DNA of 64,000 bases from Bacteroidota bacterium (GTDB taxonomy: Bacteria; Bacteroidota; Ignavibacteria; Ignavibacteriales; Ignavibacteriaceae), in assembly GCA_021824145.1 (NCBI GenBank), contig JAKALM010000001.1, positions 496,001 through 560,000 of the forward strand, given 5' to 3'. Positions 62,433 to 64,000 of the stretch are shown one piece after another. The notes below the pieces were generated by a model. It searched no databases, was not told the origin of the DNA, and saw only the letters and a program-made list of their open reading frames with translations. Numbering within the stretch: position 1 is the first letter of the stretch; every line of letters begins with the position of its first letter. A program made the position numbers and the translations under genes.

Positions 62433-63005
62433 ATGAAAAGATTAATAGCTATTGGATTTTTAATAACCACAGTAAATTTATTCCCTCAGAACATGAGGCA
62501 GAATGCTTTCTCTTCATTATTCTCGGATCAAAAAGCAAGCAGCGTTGGTGATGCAATTACCATTGTTGTAATTGAATCATCTCAAGCTTCAAATAATGCC
62601 ACAACTACAACTGGAAGATCGAGCAGCTTAAGTCTATCCGGAAAAGCAGATTTGGGAAAAGTAAATCCACCAACTGCTAATGTAAGTTTAGGAACAACAA
62701 ATGATTTTAACGGATCCGGTTCAACTCAAACCCAAGGAATGGTGAGTACAAAAATTAGCGCTTTAGTAGATTCAGTTTTACCTAATGGCAATCTTCATAT
62801 TGAAGGCAGCAGAAAAATTACAATTAACGGTGAAGAGCAAACAGTTTTAATTAAAGGAATAGTTAGGCCGTCTGATATTGCAACTGATAATACAGTTTTT
62901 TCATATAACGTTTCTGAAGCTGAAATCGTATTCAAAGGAAATGGAATGATTAATAGTTCACAGTCGCCAGGGTGGTTAACAAAATTTTTACACTGGATTT
63001 TTTAG
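62433..63005 (+). CDS. flgH: Flagellar L-ring protein FlgH
   Basis: 190 residues from ATG 62433, with GAGTG upstream; a TTG at 62421 inside flgA is rejected. FlgH landmarks are clear: SLFSDQKASSVGDAITIVVIESSQASNNA and NGNLHIEGSRKITINGEEQTVLIKGIVRPSDI. The signal peptide (RLIAIGFLITTVNLFPQ) has no cysteine, so the lipoprotein anchor usual for FlgH is missing. It forms the outer-membrane L ring. A GGAGG site for flgI follows directly. Confidence 0.94.
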   Translation: MKRLIAIGFLITTVNLFPQNMRQNAFSSLFSDQKASSVGDAITIVVIESSQASNNATTTTGRSSSLSLSGKADLGKVNPPTANVSLGTTNDFNGSGSTQTQGMVSTKISALVDSVLPNGNLHIEGSRKITINGEEQTVLIKGIVRPSDIATDNTVFSYNVSEAEIVFKGNGMINSSQSPGWLTKFLHWIF

Positions 63006-63026
63006 GTATGCCGGAGGCTTTTTAAT

Positions 63027-64000
63027 ATGAAAAGAAAATCACTCTCCATATTGATGATAATTTTTATCAGTAATTTTTTATTTGCTCAAAGAATAAAAGA
63101 TATAGCATACATTACTGGTGAAGGCTCTGAGCAAATAATTGGATATGGTTTAGTAGTTGGTTTGGCAGGAACTGGAGATACACAGCGTTCAACATTTACA
63201 CTTCAGTCTGTTACAAGTATGTTAAAAAGATTTGGAATAACAGTTCCGACAGATAATCTCCAAACAAGGAATGTTGCAGCTGTAATGGTAACCGCAACAT
63301 TAAATGATTATTTAAAGCCTGGTGCAAAATTCGATGTAACCGTTTCATCAATGGGTGATGCTTCAAGTCTTGTTGGCGGAACTTTACTTATGACTCCGCT
63401 TTCAAGTATGACTGGAAAAGTTTATGGTTTTGCACAAGGTGCTCTTTCAGTGGGCGGATACGATATTAGAACTCCTTCTGGAAGTAGGATCGAAAAAAAT
63501 CATGCTTTAGCAGGCCGTGTTCCAATGGGTGGAATTTTACAGCTTCCTTTGGATATTGATAGTTTATCTCATAAAGAAATCAGCGTTTATTTAAGAGATC
63601 CAGACATAACAACTTCAAACAATGTTTCCAATGCAATCAATGCAAAATTTGGAAATAATATTGCATTAGCAAAAGATGCCGCTGAAGTGCAAATCAAAAT
63701 TCCTGCAGATAAGCAAAATAATATTGTAGGCTTTCTTGCAGATTTAGAAAGCATAAATGTTCAAACGGATGAAGCAGCAAAAGTTGTTCTTGATGAAAGA
63801 TCGGGAACTGTAGTGGCGGGAAATAATGTTAAGATTTTACCGGCATCAATCACTCATGGCAATTTAAATATTACAATAAGATCTTATCCAATTATTTCAC
63901 AACCTGGTCCATTTTCAAATGGGACTACTCAAGTTTTCAATAATGTTGTTCCTTATGTTTCTCAAGATTCTACAAACACAATTGCAATTCAAGGTGCGTC
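63027..64000 (+). CDS. flgI: Flagellar P-ring protein FlgI, 3' truncated
   Basis: The frame opens at ATG 63027, with CCGGAGG 9 bases upstream, and runs off the window without a stop; about 324 residues are visible of a usual 360-370. A signal peptide (SILMIIFISNFLFAQ) precedes the family start RIKDIAYITGEGSEQIIGYGLVVGLAGTGD. SMLKRFGI, VTVSSMGDASSLVGGTLLMTPL and RVPMGGIL also match FlgI. It builds the P ring around the rod in the peptidoglycan layer. Confidence 0.96.
   Translation, partial: MKRKSLSILMIIFISNFLFAQRIKDIAYITGEGSEQIIGYGLVVGLAGTGDTQRSTFTLQSVTSMLKRFGITVPTDNLQTRNVAAVMVTATLNDYLKPGAKFDVTVSSMGDASSLVGGTLLMTPLSSMTGKVYGFAQGALSVGGYDIRTPSGSRIEKNHALAGRVPMGGILQLPLDIDSLSHKEISVYLRDPDITTSNNVSNAINAKFGNNIALAKDAAEVQIKIPADKQNNIVGFLADLESINVQTDEAAKVVLDERSGTVVAGNNVKILPASITHGNLNITIRSYPIISQPGPFSNGTTQVFNNVVPYVSQDSTNTIAIQGA

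Noticed and set aside
1-64000. tRNA, rRNA, CRISPR array, transposon or prophage
   Set aside because: No cloverleaf, rRNA core words, spaced direct repeats, transposase or phage genes were seen on either strand.

Overview
The window is an AT-rich, densely packed bacterial locus holding most of a Gram-negative flagellar and chemotaxis system. P- and L-ring genes (flgA, flgH, flgI), a TonB-type domain protein and signal peptides point to an organism with an outer membrane. The mix of very low GC, CheZ, FliA/FlgM, sigma-54-type promoters and giant TPR-glycosyltransferase fusions suggests a motile member of the Ignavibacteria/Chlorobi-Bacteroidota group. That placement is inferred from gene content and style, not from a marker-gene comparison.

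Layout: (1) 1-10765, a glycosyltransferase/TPR island. Its first gene is cut by the left edge and is really open from base 2. Being next to flagellin, it may glycosylate flagellin. (2) 10766-15015, late filament genes: a 454-base gap with an 11-bp tandem repeat, a sigma-28 promoter, fliC with a CsrA-like leader, a terminator, then fliS, fliD, a FliT-like gene and flgM. (3) 15167-17264, a histidine kinase and an NtrC-type sigma-54 activator (FlgS/FlgR-like). (4) 17266-22324 on the minus strand, two large PAS/receiver histidine kinases behind a sigma-28 promoter. (5) 22640-33596, chemotaxis: cheW, a TonB_C protein, an MCP, hemerythrin, then a HEAT-repeat protein-cheR-receiver-cheY-cheZ-cheA-cheB-80-aa ORF operon. 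(6) 33721-46085, flgB-flgC-88-aa ORF-fliE-F-G-H-I-J-motE-fliK-flgD-flagellar operon protein-flgE, closed by a terminator. (7) 46266-55478, fliL-M-N-O-P-Q-R-flhB-A-F-G. (8) 55594-64000, small membrane protein-fliA-two HDOD proteins-degenerate histidine kinase-membrane protein-flgF-G-A-H-flgI. flgI runs off the right edge.

Regulatory logic read from the sequence: matching TGGCAT-N5-TTGA sigma-54-type elements precede flgB and fliL, and a weaker TGGTAT-N5-TTGG precedes the fliA operon. These fit control by the window's own sigma-54 activator. TAAA-N14/15-NNCGATAA sigma-28 elements precede fliC, the minus-strand kinases, cheW, hemerythrin and the HEAT/che operon, with a weaker one before the TonB_C gene. 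These fit control by the window's own FliA and FlgM. Flagellin appears to have a further translational layer: a hairpin with an AGGA loop plus a Shine-Dalgarno site that matches the CsrA consensus.

Not seen here: flgK, flgL, motA/motB, flgJ, rpoN, csrA or fliW; they would have to lie elsewhere. No tRNA, rRNA, CRISPR array or insertion sequence was recognised.
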